Positions 51,142-61,600 of a stretch of 64,000 bases of DNA are shown here, in pieces. How positions within the stretch are numbered: position 1 is the stretch's first letter; every line of letters begins with the position of its first letter. A model generated the notes under the pieces. That model searched no databases. It had not been told where the DNA came from and saw only the letters and a program-made list of their open reading frames with translations. Location of the stretch: assembly GCF_016894445.1 (NCBI RefSeq), contig NZ_CP056775.1:2482001-2546000 (forward strand), read 5' to 3'. The position numbers and the translations under genes are program-made. Origin of the DNA: Dyadobacter sandarakinus (GTDB taxonomy: Bacteria > Bacteroidota > Bacteroidia > Cytophagales > Spirosomataceae).

Positions 51142-52056
51142 CTAGTTGAAAGAACGCCTGAAATCCAGGGGCGACATATTGGTTTTGAGCTTAAACAATT
51201 TGCTAAACGACGGCGGATGTTCAAATCCCAAGTCGTAAGCTATCTCGCTGATCGAGGCCTGGGTTGTCGATAATTGTTCCTTTGCCTTTTCAATCAGATG
51301 GTTATGAATGTGCTGCTGTGCATTTTGCCCGGTAAGGGATCGCAGCATATCACTCAGATAACTCGCACTGACATTCAACTGCTCAGCAAGAAACTGGACC
51401 GTTGGAAGCCCCTGCTTTTGTACGTCGGTTGACTGGAAGCAGTCGCTTAAAATTTCTTCTACCCTTTGCAGTAAATTGGTGCTTACCGCCTTGCGGGTAA
51501 TAAACTGGCGTGCGTAGAATCGGTTGGAATAGTTCAGCAGCAACTCGATCTGAGAAATAACAACATCCTGACTAAAATTGTCAATTCTGTCTTTCAATTC
51601 TTCTTCAATGCTTTGAAAAACAGAGATGATCATGGTTTTTTCCTTTTCCGATAAGTGCAGCGCTTCGTTGGTGGAATAGGAGAAAAAACCATACTCTTTG
51701 ATTTTTCTGGCAAGCTCGTAACCCAGTAAAAAGTCGGGGTGGAAAAGTAGTGTATAACCGGTTTGATCACTGAGTGGCAGGTGGCCTCCTGTGATCTGAT
51801 TGGGTGAAACATAAAACATTCCGCCCTCGTCGAAATCGTAGTAATGCTGCCCGTATCTGAACTTTCCCTGGAAGTTCATCTTGTAGGAAATTTTGTAAAA
51901 ATTCAGAATATGGGGACTGGGTAGCCTTTCCAGCGGAATGTTCCCTCCGGCATTATTGATCAAAGTTACCAACGGGTGCATAGGTGCCGGCATGTCCAGC
52001 GCCTTATGCAACCTTGATAAAGAATCGAATCTGTGGTTAGACATTTCGTCCTTCAT
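51142..52056 (-). CDS. AraC-family transcriptional regulator
   Basis: 304 residues. The C-terminal third (about 205-304) has the two AraC helix-turn-helix motifs: VQFLAEQLNVSASYLSDMLRS and ISEIAYDLGFEHPPSFSKLFK. The N-terminal part (about 20-150) looks like a cupin-type effector domain. It is encoded 11 bp after the alpha/beta hydrolase gene on the same strand and probably shares its transcript. Whether it controls that hydrolase is an inference. Confidence 0.93.
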   Translation of the reverse strand: MKDEMSNHRFDSLSRLHKALDMPAPMHPLVTLINNAGGNIPLERLPSPHILNFYKISYKMNFQGKFRYGQHYYDFDEGGMFYVSPNQITGGHLPLSDQTGYTLLFHPDFLLGYELARKIKEYGFFSYSTNEALHLSEKEKTMIISVFQSIEEELKDRIDNFSQDVVISQIELLLNYSNRFYARQFITRKAVSTNLLQRVEEILSDCFQSTDVQKQGLPTVQFLAEQLNVSASYLSDMLRSLTGQNAQQHIHNHLIEKAKEQLSTTQASISEIAYDLGFEHPPSFSKLFKLKTNMSPLDFRRSFN

Positions 52057-52067
52057 ATTGTCTGTTT

Positions 52068-52997
52068 TTACGATTTGCTTTCAATGCTGCCCAATGCACC
52101 CGCTACGCTGTTAAGGCTTTTCTTTGCTTCTTCCCAACTTGAATCGGACGGATCGAATGTACTCCGAATGTACGCAAGAATGGTTTCACATACGAAAGCA
52201 ACACGCTCCGGATCTTCATCACTTGTTTCAAGCGCATCGTAACCGGATATGCCACCGAAGATGTGTTCCGCACCAAATACGGTCAGCAGATCCTTCGGAC
52301 CCGGACTTTGGTAAAAAGCGTCGGCACGCCAGTTATCCAGATCAGAGAACATGAGGTTTTTGTCTTTATCCCCATTCACAATCAGCGCTGGCAAAATCAT
52401 AGAACTGAAATCGGAGGCCGCCATCACGGGATAATGGTGCCTCGCTGCGCCGTTCAATCCCTCGGGACCGCCCGGTAAGCCGATCATTACAGGCGCTTTG
52501 ATCCGTGGCTCTGTCACATTCACGATTTTGCCGGTTGCAGGATCCGTCACTTCCATGCCGGCGAGCATAGCAACGGTATGGCCGCCTAAGGAATGGCCGA
52601 TCGCAGCAATGTTTTCCTTATCAACTCTTCCGGTTAACCCTGGTACGGTGGCAATGATCTCATCCAGATGATCCAGGATAAATGTCATGTCCGCCGGGCG
52701 CGAACTCCAAAACAAGGGTGCTTCGGGAAGCGATGCGGGAAGCGCGAGTGCCTTGGAATTTTGATGCGTAGGCTGGATAACTACAAAACCGTTTGCCGCA
52801 AAAAAATCAACAACCGGACCATATCCTCTGTACGAAGACAAAAAGTTGGAGCCGCCATGTCCGTGCGAAAGTAGAATGACCGGCAGGTTGTTTCCGCTGG
52901 CAGGCGCAGAAACTTTCATTTCAAGGGCTACGTGACGTCCGGGAACTTCTAATACAACCGGACTAAAACTCATGATGGGTGTTTTTGACTGATTCAT
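52068..52997 (-). CDS. Alpha/beta hydrolase (dienelactone or PAF-acetylhydrolase/chlorophyllase-like)
   Basis: 309 residues from the ATG at 52997 (MNQSKTPIMSFSP); an upstream in-frame start adds 29 residues without family resemblance. The nucleophile elbow is GHSLGGH with the oxyanion region LLSHGHGGSN upstream; a catalytic Asp near NGDKD and His in FGAEHIFGG complete the triad. There is no signal peptide. The substrate is unknown. It forms an operon with the AraC-type regulator. Confidence 0.88.
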   Translation of the reverse strand: MNQSKTPIMSFSPVVLEVPGRHVALEMKVSAPASGNNLPVILLSHGHGGSNFLSSYRGYGPVVDFFAANGFVVIQPTHQNSKALALPASLPEAPLFWSSRPADMTFILDHLDEIIATVPGLTGRVDKENIAAIGHSLGGHTVAMLAGMEVTDPATGKIVNVTEPRIKAPVMIGLPGGPEGLNGAARHHYPVMAASDFSSMILPALIVNGDKDKNLMFSDLDNWRADAFYQSPGPKDLLTVFGAEHIFGGISGYDALETSDEDPERVAFVCETILAYIRSTFDPSDSSWEEAKKSLNSVAGALGSIESKS

Positions 52998-53339
52998 CTT
53001 GTGATTGATTTTAAATTTGATATATGCAAAGGTCATCAGCCTACACCTCCGCGGCTTAGTCAAATCGGGGCATTGCATAGCCAAACTCAGGAAAAGGAAT
53101 TTATCATTGAATGGAGGGTATCAGAGGAAGGTAAAGCACATGACCAAATTCACGCCTGACCGCGGTTTGCAAGGAATTTAGACCATTGCGCGTTCGACAA
53201 TGATCTAGTTAACACAACGAGCCCGGGCGGGTCGACAATAGTTAAGCGGAGCGTGCTGGTCTTATAAAAGCCAGCACGAAGAATCATATTTGTGATACAT
53301 TTACCACACGCTAAACGCTGATTTAAATGCTACAAAAAA
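52998..53339. other. Divergent gap between hydrolase operon and fructan sensor gene
   Basis: 342 bp with no supported gene. It holds a hairpin GTGCTGG/CCAGCAC at 53253-53277 with an 11-bp centre. A GATACA motif lies at 53295-53300, matching the core of the sites found upstream of the fructose transporter. Confidence 0.5.
53253..53277 (+). promoter_or_regulatory. Hairpin in the leader of the fructan sensor gene
   Basis: GTGCTGG and CCAGCAC flank TCTTATAAAAG. It lies 63 bp before the sensor start and has no T-run after it. It could be a leader structure or protein-binding site. Confidence 0.35.
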
Positions 53340-56075
53340 TTGAAATACTGTAACCTCATCGTTCTGGTTTGTTTGCTTGTAACTGCCTGTTCCAAAAAGG
53401 AATCGAAGCAGTATACCATCGGCTTTTCGCAGTGCACGGGCAGTGATAACTGGCGTAAAACCATGCAGGAGAGCATGTATCGCGAGCTTTCTTTCAATCC
53501 GGAGATCAACTTTGTGATGAAGGACGCGGGTGGAAACAGCCAGAAACAGATCAAGCAAATTGAAGAATTGCTCAAACAAGACATTGACCTGCTGATCGTT
53601 TCTCCCAATGAAGCCGAGCCCATTACACCCGTTGTAGAAAAAGCTTATCAAAGTGGCATTCCGGTCATTATTCTGGATCGCCGCACGAATTCTGATCAAT
53701 ATACGGCCTATGTGGGTGCGGATAATGTGGAGGTCGGGCAGGTTGCCGGGGCTTATACGAATACGCTTTTGAAAGGGAAGGGAAAGGTGATTGAGATCAG
53801 TGAAAAGCCCGGCTCGTCCGCTGACATTGATCGCCACAAAGGTTTTATGGAAACAATCACCCGCTTTCCGGGCATCAGACTGACGGCGAAACTGGATGGT
53901 GATTGGGACAAATACTCCTTTGAAGCCCCGCTGACAAAACTGCTGGAAATGCATACGGACATTGATGTTATTTTCTGTCAGAATGATCGCCGCGCGCTCA
54001 CAGCTTTTAAGGTTTGTAAAAATTTAGGTCTGGAAAAAAAGATCCGTTTAATAGGTGTAGACGGCCTGACCGGGCCAAATGGCGGCATTGATCTTGTTGA
54101 CAGGGACATTCTGAATGCAACCATTCTTTATCCAACCGGTGGAGAAGAAGCCATCCGGACCGCCATTTCTATTTTACAAAAAAAAGCTTTCAAACGAGAA
54201 AACCGCCTGCAAATCACCATGATCGACTCGACCAATGTCCGGATCATGAAATTGCAGAGCGAAAAGCTGGTGGCCCAGCAGCAAGACATTGAACGGCGGC
54301 AGGAAAAAATTGAAGAGCAGCGCGCAATCTCTGAAAATCAAAGCATTGTCATTTATACGGTTTCCATTACGCTTGCCCTCGCGCTCATTTTCGGAGCCAT
54401 TTCCTTTTATTCTTTACGTGAAAACCGTAAGATCAACAAGCGGCTGGAAGTGCAGAATCACGAAATATCTGACCAGAAAAACCAGATCGAACAGCTGGCC
54501 CAAAGCGCAGAAATCGAAAATGAGGCCAAACTCAAATTTTTCACCAACATCTCACACGAATTCCGCACCCCGCTCACGCTGATCCTGGCACCCATTGAGG
54601 ATGTGCTGGCCAGTGAGAAAATCCGTGATCCATTAATCAAACAGGAACTTTCCCTGATTCGCAAAAACACATTGCGACTGCTCCGGCTGGTAAGCCAGCT
54701 GATGGATTTCCGCAAACTGGGAAGTCACAGAATGCAGGTGCGAGCTGGCGAACACAACCTGGTGGCATTTGTGAAGGACATTATGGTGGCTTTCGAACGC
54801 ATTGCTTCCAAACGGAAAATTGATTTTCAATTGATCGCCTCCGATCCCGAAGTAATGGTGTGGTTCGATGCTACGATGCTGGACAAGGTGATTTTCAATT
54901 TACTTTCTAATGCATTCAAGTTCACACCGGATAAAGGAAGGGTTTATTTGTACATTAAAACCACTTCCTCCGGACAGGCGCAGATCACGGTGGAAGACAA
55001 TGGAATAGGGATGACCGAATCGGAGGTTGCCCACGTTTTTGAAGTTTTTTACCAAGCCGAAAGCGGTTATAAAGCATTGGGAACCGGGCTCGGACTGGCG
55101 CTTTCCAAAGAGTTAATTTCGCTTCATAAAGGAACAATTTCTGTTCGCAGCCAGCCCAATAAAGAAACAGCATTTAGCATTGAACTGCCGCTGGGTAACA
55201 AACATTTTCAGGAAGACGAATTGCAAACCGGGCAGGCGGAAGATTTTTCTATGGTTCAGAATTTTGAAATTCAGGAGGAAGATCCGGCGTCGGCCCATGC
55301 TGCAAAAGAGGTTTCAATCCATGAGCAATCGGTGCTGCTGATTGAAGACAATAATGATCTGGTAAGGCTTTTGGAACAAAAACTGAATGTGAATTATCAG
55401 ATCCTGGTGGCCAATGATGGAGAGGAAGGCCTGAGACTGGCATTTGAACACATTCCCGACCTGATCGTTTGTGACGTGACATTGCCTAAAAAAGATGGCC
55501 TGGGCGTAAGCGCAATTCTGAAAGCAGATTTCAGGACTTCGCACATTCCGGTGATTTTACTGACCGCCAGAACGACGATTGAGCAGCAGATCGAAGGCAT
55601 TCAGACGGGCGTGGATGCTTACATTACCAAGCCGTTCAATCTACAATATGTGCAGGAAAGCATTAAAACATTGCTCAAAAACCGGTCAGTGCTTCGGGAG
55701 CATTATACCAGTGAACTGCCCATTGAAACGTCCTCCGTGACAAACCCTAACAAACTGGATAAAAAGTTCATCACCCAGTTCACTGCATATATAGAGGAGC
55801 GTTACGACAATTCGGAATTGAGCGTGGAAGACATTGGCAAGGACCTGGGCATGTCGCGGGTGCAGCTGTACAGAAAAGTGAAGGCGCTGCTGGGCATGAG
55901 TGTCAATGAATACATTCAGCAGGTCAGGCTTAACAAAGCCAAGTTTCTGCTCCGCCGTGATGATCTGACCATTGCGGACGTGGCCTATAAAGTCGGCTTC
56001 TCCTCTCCTACTTATTTCTCCACGGCGTTTAAAGGGAAATATAATCAAACGCCTATGGAATATAAGAAATCATGA
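53340..56075 (+). CDS. Hybrid two-component fructan/fructose sensor-regulator
   Basis: 911 residues in one chain. An N-terminal signal with a lipobox-like end (LLVTACSKK) is followed by a periplasmic LacI-type sugar-binding domain (about 25-300), a coiled coil, one membrane helix (about 335-358), HisKA with H406 in FFTNISHEFRTPL and an ATPase domain (VEDNGIGM, GTGLGLAL). The receiver domain carries D712 in IVCDVTLPK, and an AraC-type helix-turn-helix forms the C-terminus (VEDIGKDLGMSRVQLYRKVK). This is the BT1754-like class, which in Bacteroides senses fructose directly. Here it precedes fructose transporter, kinase, SusCD and GH32 genes, which supports the same role. It likely activates that operon. 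Confidence 0.94.
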   Translation: MKYCNLIVLVCLLVTACSKKESKQYTIGFSQCTGSDNWRKTMQESMYRELSFNPEINFVMKDAGGNSQKQIKQIEELLKQDIDLLIVSPNEAEPITPVVEKAYQSGIPVIILDRRTNSDQYTAYVGADNVEVGQVAGAYTNTLLKGKGKVIEISEKPGSSADIDRHKGFMETITRFPGIRLTAKLDGDWDKYSFEAPLTKLLEMHTDIDVIFCQNDRRALTAFKVCKNLGLEKKIRLIGVDGLTGPNGGIDLVDRDILNATILYPTGGEEAIRTAISILQKKAFKRENRLQITMIDSTNVRIMKLQSEKLVAQQQDIERRQEKIEEQRAISENQSIVIYTVSITLALALIFGAISFYSLRENRKINKRLEVQNHEISDQKNQIEQLAQSAEIENEAKLKFFTNISHEFRTPLTLILAPIEDVLASEKIRDPLIKQELSLIRKNTLRLLRLVSQLMDFRKLGSHRMQVRAGEHNLVAFVKDIMVAFERIASKRKIDFQLIASDPEVMVWFDATMLDKVIFNLLSNAFKFTPDKGRVYLYIKTTSSGQAQITVEDNGIGMTESEVAHVFEVFYQAESGYKALGTGLGLALSKELISLHKGTISVRSQPNKETAFSIELPLGNKHFQEDELQTGQAEDFSMVQNFEIQEEDPASAHAAKEVSIHEQSVLLIEDNNDLVRLLEQKLNVNYQILVANDGEEGLRLAFEHIPDLIVCDVTLPKKDGLGVSAILKADFRTSHIPVILLTARTTIEQQIEGIQTGVDAYITKPFNLQYVQESIKTLLKNRSVLREHYTSELPIETSSVTNPNKLDKKFITQFTAYIEERYDNSELSVEDIGKDLGMSRVQLYRKVKALLGMSVNEYIQQVRLNKAKFLLRRDDLTIADVAYKVGFSSPTYFSTAFKGKYNQTPMEYKKS

Positions 56076-56143
56076 GTGCGCGTTATTTTATTCAAGATTT
56101 TCGCGCAATCATTCAATTTCTAATGTGGTGACTGCTTAACAAA

Positions 56144-56268
56144 TGATACAATTTTTAAAATCGATGTATCAAATTTGAAACAACGCCAATGTATCAAATT
56201 TTAAATATCAAGCTAATTCACTGATTATCAAAAATATATACTTCTGAAATACCACTGTATCAAAGTTT
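56144..56268 (+). promoter_or_regulatory. Repeated TGTATCAAATTT sites upstream of the fructan operon
   Basis: TGTATCAAATTT occurs at 56165-56176 and 56190-56201, and TGTATCAAAGTTT at 56256-56268. A reversed core GATACA lies at 56145-56150. The spacing (21, 25 and 66 bp between starts) is close to whole helical turns. They lie in an AT-rich gap of 268 bp just after the sensor-regulator gene. They are good candidates for binding of its AraC-type domain. A GATACA core is also present before the sensor gene itself (53295), which could mean autoregulation. Confidence 0.6.
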
Positions 56269-56343
56269 AACTTTTTTGAGATATTATTTAGTTATTCCGG
56301 GCGGTGAGTGGCGGTAGTTTTGACAAAAAAATCAGAACTACTA

Positions 56344-57666
56344 ATGAAAAACAGTAAGGTATTAGTTTGGTCGATCGTCGTTGCGCTTGGCGGTTTTCTC
56401 TTCGGATTCGATACGGCCGTTATCTCGGGAGCGGAAAAAGCCATTCAGCATTTATGGGATCTATCCGCCGTCGAGCACGGGTTCACCGTTTCCATTGCAT
56501 TGATCGGGACCGTGCTCGGCGCCATGTTAGGCGGCATTCCCGCAGACAGGCTGGGAAGAAAAACCACCTTATTCTGGATAGCTGTTTTATACCTGGTTTC
56601 CTCCCTCGGCTCAGCGCTTGCTACTGACTGGTATGTGTTCATATTCTTCCGCTTCCTGGGCGGCCTAGGTGTAGGTGCTTCCTCCGTGGCTGCACCCATG
56701 TACATTTCCGAAATCTCTCCCGCCAAATCACGCGGAAAAATGGTTGGGCTGTTCCAGTTCAATGTGGTGTTCGGAATTCTTATTGCCTACTTCTCCAATT
56801 ACTTCATGCAGGATATGGGCGACAATGCGTGGCGCTGGATGCTGGGCGTGCAGGCTCTGCCTTCGCTGATTTTCCTACTGGCCATTCTTTACGTTCCTGA
56901 AAGTCCGCGCTGGCTGATCATGAAAAAAGGTGATGTGCAGCAGGCCAGGGAGATCCTGAACATTATCGACACCGAAACCAGCGAAGAAACATTGTTTGCG
57001 ATTATGAACGCGAACGAAGAAACCAAAGACAAACCTTCTGCCCGGCTGTTTTCTGCCAAATACAAAACACCTGTGATGCTGGCCATTTTGTTTGCTGTTT
57101 TCAATCAGGTTTCCGGCATTAACGCCATCATTTATTACAGTCCGCGCATTTTTGAAATGACGGGTTTGGGAGCAAAAGCTGCGTTCCTATCATCTGCGGG
57201 GATTGGTTTTGTCAACTTTGCCTTCACACTTCTGGCTATCAACTTTATAGATCGGTTTGGCCGACGCACCTTAATGGCGATTGGCTCGGTGGGCGTCATT
57301 ATTACACTTGGATTGGTTGCCAGGGCATTTTTTATCCAGGATTTTACCGGCGTTCCGGTGTTTCTGTTCGTCTACATTGCCTTTTTCGCATTCTCACAAG
57401 GCGCGGTCATCTGGGTTTTTATATCTGAAATTTTCCCAAACGAAGTGCGCGCAAACGGCCAGGCACTGGGAAGCTTTACCCACTGGTTCATGGCTGCCGT
57501 AATCGCATTCTCTTTCCCTATCATTTCCGAATATCTGGGCGGCGGGATCACCTTCTCCTTCTTCGCTATCATGATGATTTTGCAGCTGATTTTCGTTTGG
57601 CGCATTATGCCGGAAACCAAAGGGACCTCGCTGGAAAGAACGGATAAGACGCTGGTTTTGCATTGA
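56344..57666 (+). CDS. MFS sugar transporter, probably fructose:proton symporter
   Basis: 440 residues from the ATG at 56344. Twelve helices and sugar-porter motifs: GGFLFGFDTAVISG near the N-terminus, DRLGRK, PESPRWL, FNQVSGINAIIYYSP and PETKG near the C-terminus. It belongs to the XylE/GLUT-like family. In this locus it should carry fructose released by GH32 activity through the inner membrane. It is the first gene of the operon after the sensor. Confidence 0.9.
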   Translation: MKNSKVLVWSIVVALGGFLFGFDTAVISGAEKAIQHLWDLSAVEHGFTVSIALIGTVLGAMLGGIPADRLGRKTTLFWIAVLYLVSSLGSALATDWYVFIFFRFLGGLGVGASSVAAPMYISEISPAKSRGKMVGLFQFNVVFGILIAYFSNYFMQDMGDNAWRWMLGVQALPSLIFLLAILYVPESPRWLIMKKGDVQQAREILNIIDTETSEETLFAIMNANEETKDKPSARLFSAKYKTPVMLAILFAVFNQVSGINAIIYYSPRIFEMTGLGAKAAFLSSAGIGFVNFAFTLLAINFIDRFGRRTLMAIGSVGVIITLGLVARAFFIQDFTGVPVFLFVYIAFFAFSQGAVIWVFISEIFPNEVRANGQALGSFTHWFMAAVIAFSFPIISEYLGGGITFSFFAIMMILQLIFVWRIMPETKGTSLERTDKTLVLH

Positions 57667-57669
57667 AAT

Positions 57670-57704
57670 GGCTGTCGGCTTTCGGCGGTCGGCAGTCGGC
57701 TTTC
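57670..57704 (+). repeat. Five heptad repeats GGCNGTC/GGCTTTC
   Basis: Five 7-bp units in a row (GGCTGTC, GGCTTTC, GGCGGTC, GGCAGTC, GGCTTTC) directly after the transporter stop, in the gap before the fructokinase gene. The same units recur in both orientations between SusD and GH32 at 63467-63649. This shows a second repeat family inside the fructan operon. Confidence 0.9.
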
Positions 57705-57763
57705 CTGTTAGCTGCTGACTATAATATCAAATCTGATTTTCCTTACTACTTACACCCATTTAT

Positions 57764-58663
57764 ATGACACCTAAAATAACCGTTTTCGGCGAAATGCTTT
57801 GGGACATGCTGCCTTCCGGCAAGCAACCCGGCGGAGCGCCCATGAATGTGGCCATTCACCTGAAAAACTTTGGCATGAACCCGGCTTTCATCAGCCGCGT
57901 CGGCGATGACGACCTCGGCGTTGAACTTATGGATTACCTTAATAATCAGGATTTTAATACAGATTATATCCAAACCGGCATCACGCACCTGACCGGAATT
58001 GTAAAGGTAAACCTGACTGACAAGACCGAAGTAACCTATAAAATCGTGCAGCCCGTCGCTTGGGATTACATTATGACGACACCTGAGAACAAGCAATTGG
58101 TAAAGGACTCAGATGTGTTTGTTTACGGCACGCTTTCCGTTCGAAGCCAGCAGTCGCGCGACACGCTTTTTGAATTACTAAAAGACGCAAAACTGAAAGT
58201 GTTCGACGTCAACATTCGTCCTCCGCATCTGGATAGAGCCACAACTGAATATTTGCTGGAACAAGCTGACATTGTTAAAGTAAACGAGCACGAGCTTCAC
58301 ACCGTCTGCACCTGGTTTGGCATACAGCCCGAAGTGGAAACGCAGATGAAATTCCTCTACGAACGCTTCAACCTCAAACTGGTTTGCGTAACGCTCGGTG
58401 CCGATGGCGCGGTCGTTCTTTCGGCTGACGGATTTCATTCTCAAGGCGGATATGCAGTGGAAGTGCAGGACACGATTGGCAGCGGCGATTCCTTCCTGGC
58501 CATGTTCCTCAAAGAATATATAAGCGGCTCGTCTATTCCCTCAGCCCTAAAAAAAGCCTGCGCGGTGGGTGCATTGGTTGCCTCCTATTCTGGCGCTACA
58601 CCAGTGATTGCCGAAAAAGAAATTGCTGATTTTTTAACAAATAATCAAATCAATCATGTTTAA
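57764..58663 (+). CDS. PfkB-family fructokinase
   Basis: 299 residues of the ribokinase fold. The start (ITVFGEMLWDMLPSG) and GGAPMNVAIHLKNFG are fructokinase-like, and the catalytic Asp is D242 in DTIGSGDSFLAMF. It should phosphorylate fructose at the 6-position with ATP in the cytoplasm, feeding glycolysis. Its end overlaps the SusC start by 8 bp, so the two are probably translationally coupled. Confidence 0.92.
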   Translation: MTPKITVFGEMLWDMLPSGKQPGGAPMNVAIHLKNFGMNPAFISRVGDDDLGVELMDYLNNQDFNTDYIQTGITHLTGIVKVNLTDKTEVTYKIVQPVAWDYIMTTPENKQLVKDSDVFVYGTLSVRSQQSRDTLFELLKDAKLKVFDVNIRPPHLDRATTEYLLEQADIVKVNEHELHTVCTWFGIQPEVETQMKFLYERFNLKLVCVTLGADGAVVLSADGFHSQGGYAVEVQDTIGSGDSFLAMFLKEYISGSSIPSALKKACAVGALVASYSGATPVIAEKEIADFLTNNQINHV

Positions 58664-61600
58664 ACGACTACCGCTTCTGGCTTTTGCCATACTCTGTTGG
58701 GTGCAAACTGCGGTTGCGCAATCCAACATTACCGGAACCGTGAAAGATGGCGCCGGCGTGACGCTCCCCGGTGTAAGTATTCTGGAAAAGAACACAACCA
58801 ATGGCACATTATCCGATGCTGATGGAAAGTATAGCATCAGCATTAACAGTGGCGCTACACTTGTATTTTCTTACGTGGGCATGGTCCCTAGTGAAGTAGT
58901 TCCAGGCACCAATAGTGTCATGGATGTTACACTTCAATATGATTCAAAAAGCCTGAACGAAGTGGTTGTTACCGGCTATCAGTCTGAGCGAAAAAAAGAT
59001 ATCACGGGTGCGGTAAGTGTGGTGAGCATTAAAGACATTAAGGACAGCCAGGTAGGTAATCCGGCAAAAGCATTGCAGGGAAGAGTGCCGGGCGTGTTGA
59101 TCACCACGGATGGAGCGCCGGGCGGCGGTGCCACGGTAAGGATCAGAGGCGGCAGTACATTGGGCAACAATGATCCGCTTTACATTATCGATGGCATTCC
59201 GACAAAAAGAGGTTTGAATGAAATTAATCCGGCCGATGTTGAATCCATCCAAGTTTTAAAAGACGCTTCATCGGCAACCATTTACGGTTCACGGGCTGCA
59301 AATGGAGTTGTGATTGTGACAACCAAAAAGGCGAAAAACGGTCAATCCAAGTTGAATGTAAACATTTCCACTTCCATTCAGGATTATGCTTCTAAGCTGA
59401 AAACCTTGAATGCAGACGGCCGCGGCCGGGCTTACTGGCAGGCGGCAGTCAATGACAAAGCGGATCCGAATGCGAACCAGATTTATCAATACGACTGGAA
59501 TAACGACTTCAACAGCCCGGCATTGAATCAGGTTAAATATCCGGATTTCATCGACGCGGCAAAAACAATGAAGCCTGCGAACACTTACTGGTATGATGAG
59601 ATTTCACAAAAATCCATCATCCAATCGTATGACATGTCTATTTCCAATGGGTCTGAAAAAGGAAATACGATGTTTTCGCTGGGTTACTATGACAATAAGG
59701 GAGTTGTAAAATCGACGCACAATAAAAAGTACACGGCGAGGCTGAATACGGATTTCTCGCTTTTTAAATCAAAACTGAAAATCGGCGAAAACCTCTCTGC
59801 TACTTACATCCAGGATGTGCAGTCACCGACGGCCGATATATTGTTTGCCGCGCTGGTTTCGCAACCCGTCGTGCCGGTTTACACCGAGGCTGGCGGCTGG
59901 GGCGGCCCTGCATCGGGAATGACGGATCGTCAAAATCCTGTAAGGCTTATCGAGGACAACAGGCAGAATAAAGGCAACTTTTACCGGCTGTTCGGTAATG
60001 TATTTGCCGACCTGGAAATTATCCCAAAACTGCATTTAAAAACCAGCTACGGAATTGATTACAGCGGTGGTTACAAGAGATTGCTGCGGAAATCTTACAC
60101 CTCAGGTTTCTTGTCTGATCCAACCAACCAGGTTTCCAACTTCCAGGACTACTCGGGCAATTCGATCTGGCAAAACACACTGAACTATGACATGCAAACG
60201 GGCAAGCACCAGATCGGCATCGTTGTCGGACAGGAAAGCATCCGATACATTTCCCAGGAATTTTCGGCAAGCAGACGAGGCCTCGCCTTGGAAAATATCA
60301 ATTATTCTTATCTGAACGCAGGGAGCAATAACATTAACAATGGCGGCAGCGGCAGTGCCAATTCGCTTTTCTCCTATTTCGCAAAGGTTAATTACACGTA
60401 TGCTGACAAATTCCTGGCATCGGCAACAGTTCGCCGCGATGGTTCGTCGCGTTTTGGAAAAGAAAACCGTTTCGGAACATTCCCTGCATTTTCCTTGGGT
60501 TACCGGTTGAGCGAAGAGGCATTTATTAAAGACATTCCATTTATATCTGACTTGAAACTTAGATATGGCTGGGGCCGCTCGGGTAACCAGGAAATTCCGA
60601 ATAATGCTACGCAATCTTTATACTCAGCCATTTACGGCAGCGATCCTACCTGGGATTTTGATAACGGCAGTGCCTACGACATTGGTGGAAACGGCACGGG
60701 CCAGCTTCCGTCCGGATTTACATTGATCCAGCAAGGCAATGATGCGCTGAGATGGGAATCGCTGGCAGAATCGAATTTTGGTGTGGATTTTGGGTTCCTG
60801 AACAACACATTGACCGGTTCTGTTGATTATTTCCAGCGGAAAACTTCCGACATTCTGATCAGTCCGGCTTATCTGGCTGTGATCGGCGACGGTGGAAACA
60901 GGTTTACCAACGGCGCTTCGATGAAAAACAGTGGTTTTGAAGCATTGCTTTCCTATGACACCAAAGTGGGTAATGATCTGAGGATTAACCTTACAGGTAA
61001 CTTCTCCCTGTATCGCAACAAGATCACTTATCTGCCCAAAGAGGTCATCGCATCCTATCCTGGGAATGGAACGGACAAGACTATTCTTGGCCGCCCGGCT
61101 AACTCATTCTTTGGATATGTGGCCGACGGGATATTCCAGAATCAGGGTGAAGTAGACAATGCTGCAGCGCAGCCCGGAAAAGGCATTGGGCGGATCAGAT
61201 ATGCGGATTTAAACAAAGACGGCACCATTGATGCACAGGACAGGGATTTTATTGGAAACAGCACGCCGAAATATATGTATGGCTTCAATACTTCCGTGAG
61301 CTGGAAAAATTTCGACCTGAGCTTTTTCTTCCAGGGCATCAATGTAAAGGTTCAGAACGAATTCAAAACCTACACCGATTTCTCTTCACTCTGGACAGGC
61401 ACCAACTGGGGCGACAGGACGCTGGACGCATGGACGCCACAAAACACAGATTCTAACATTCCAGCATTGACATTAGTAGACCGAAATAACGAAGGCCGCT
61501 TCTCGACTTACTTTATTGAAAACGGTTCATACTTAAAATTGAGAAACGCACAGATCGGCTACAATTTCAAAAGTCTGAACAGCCTGAAAATTCAAAGCGC

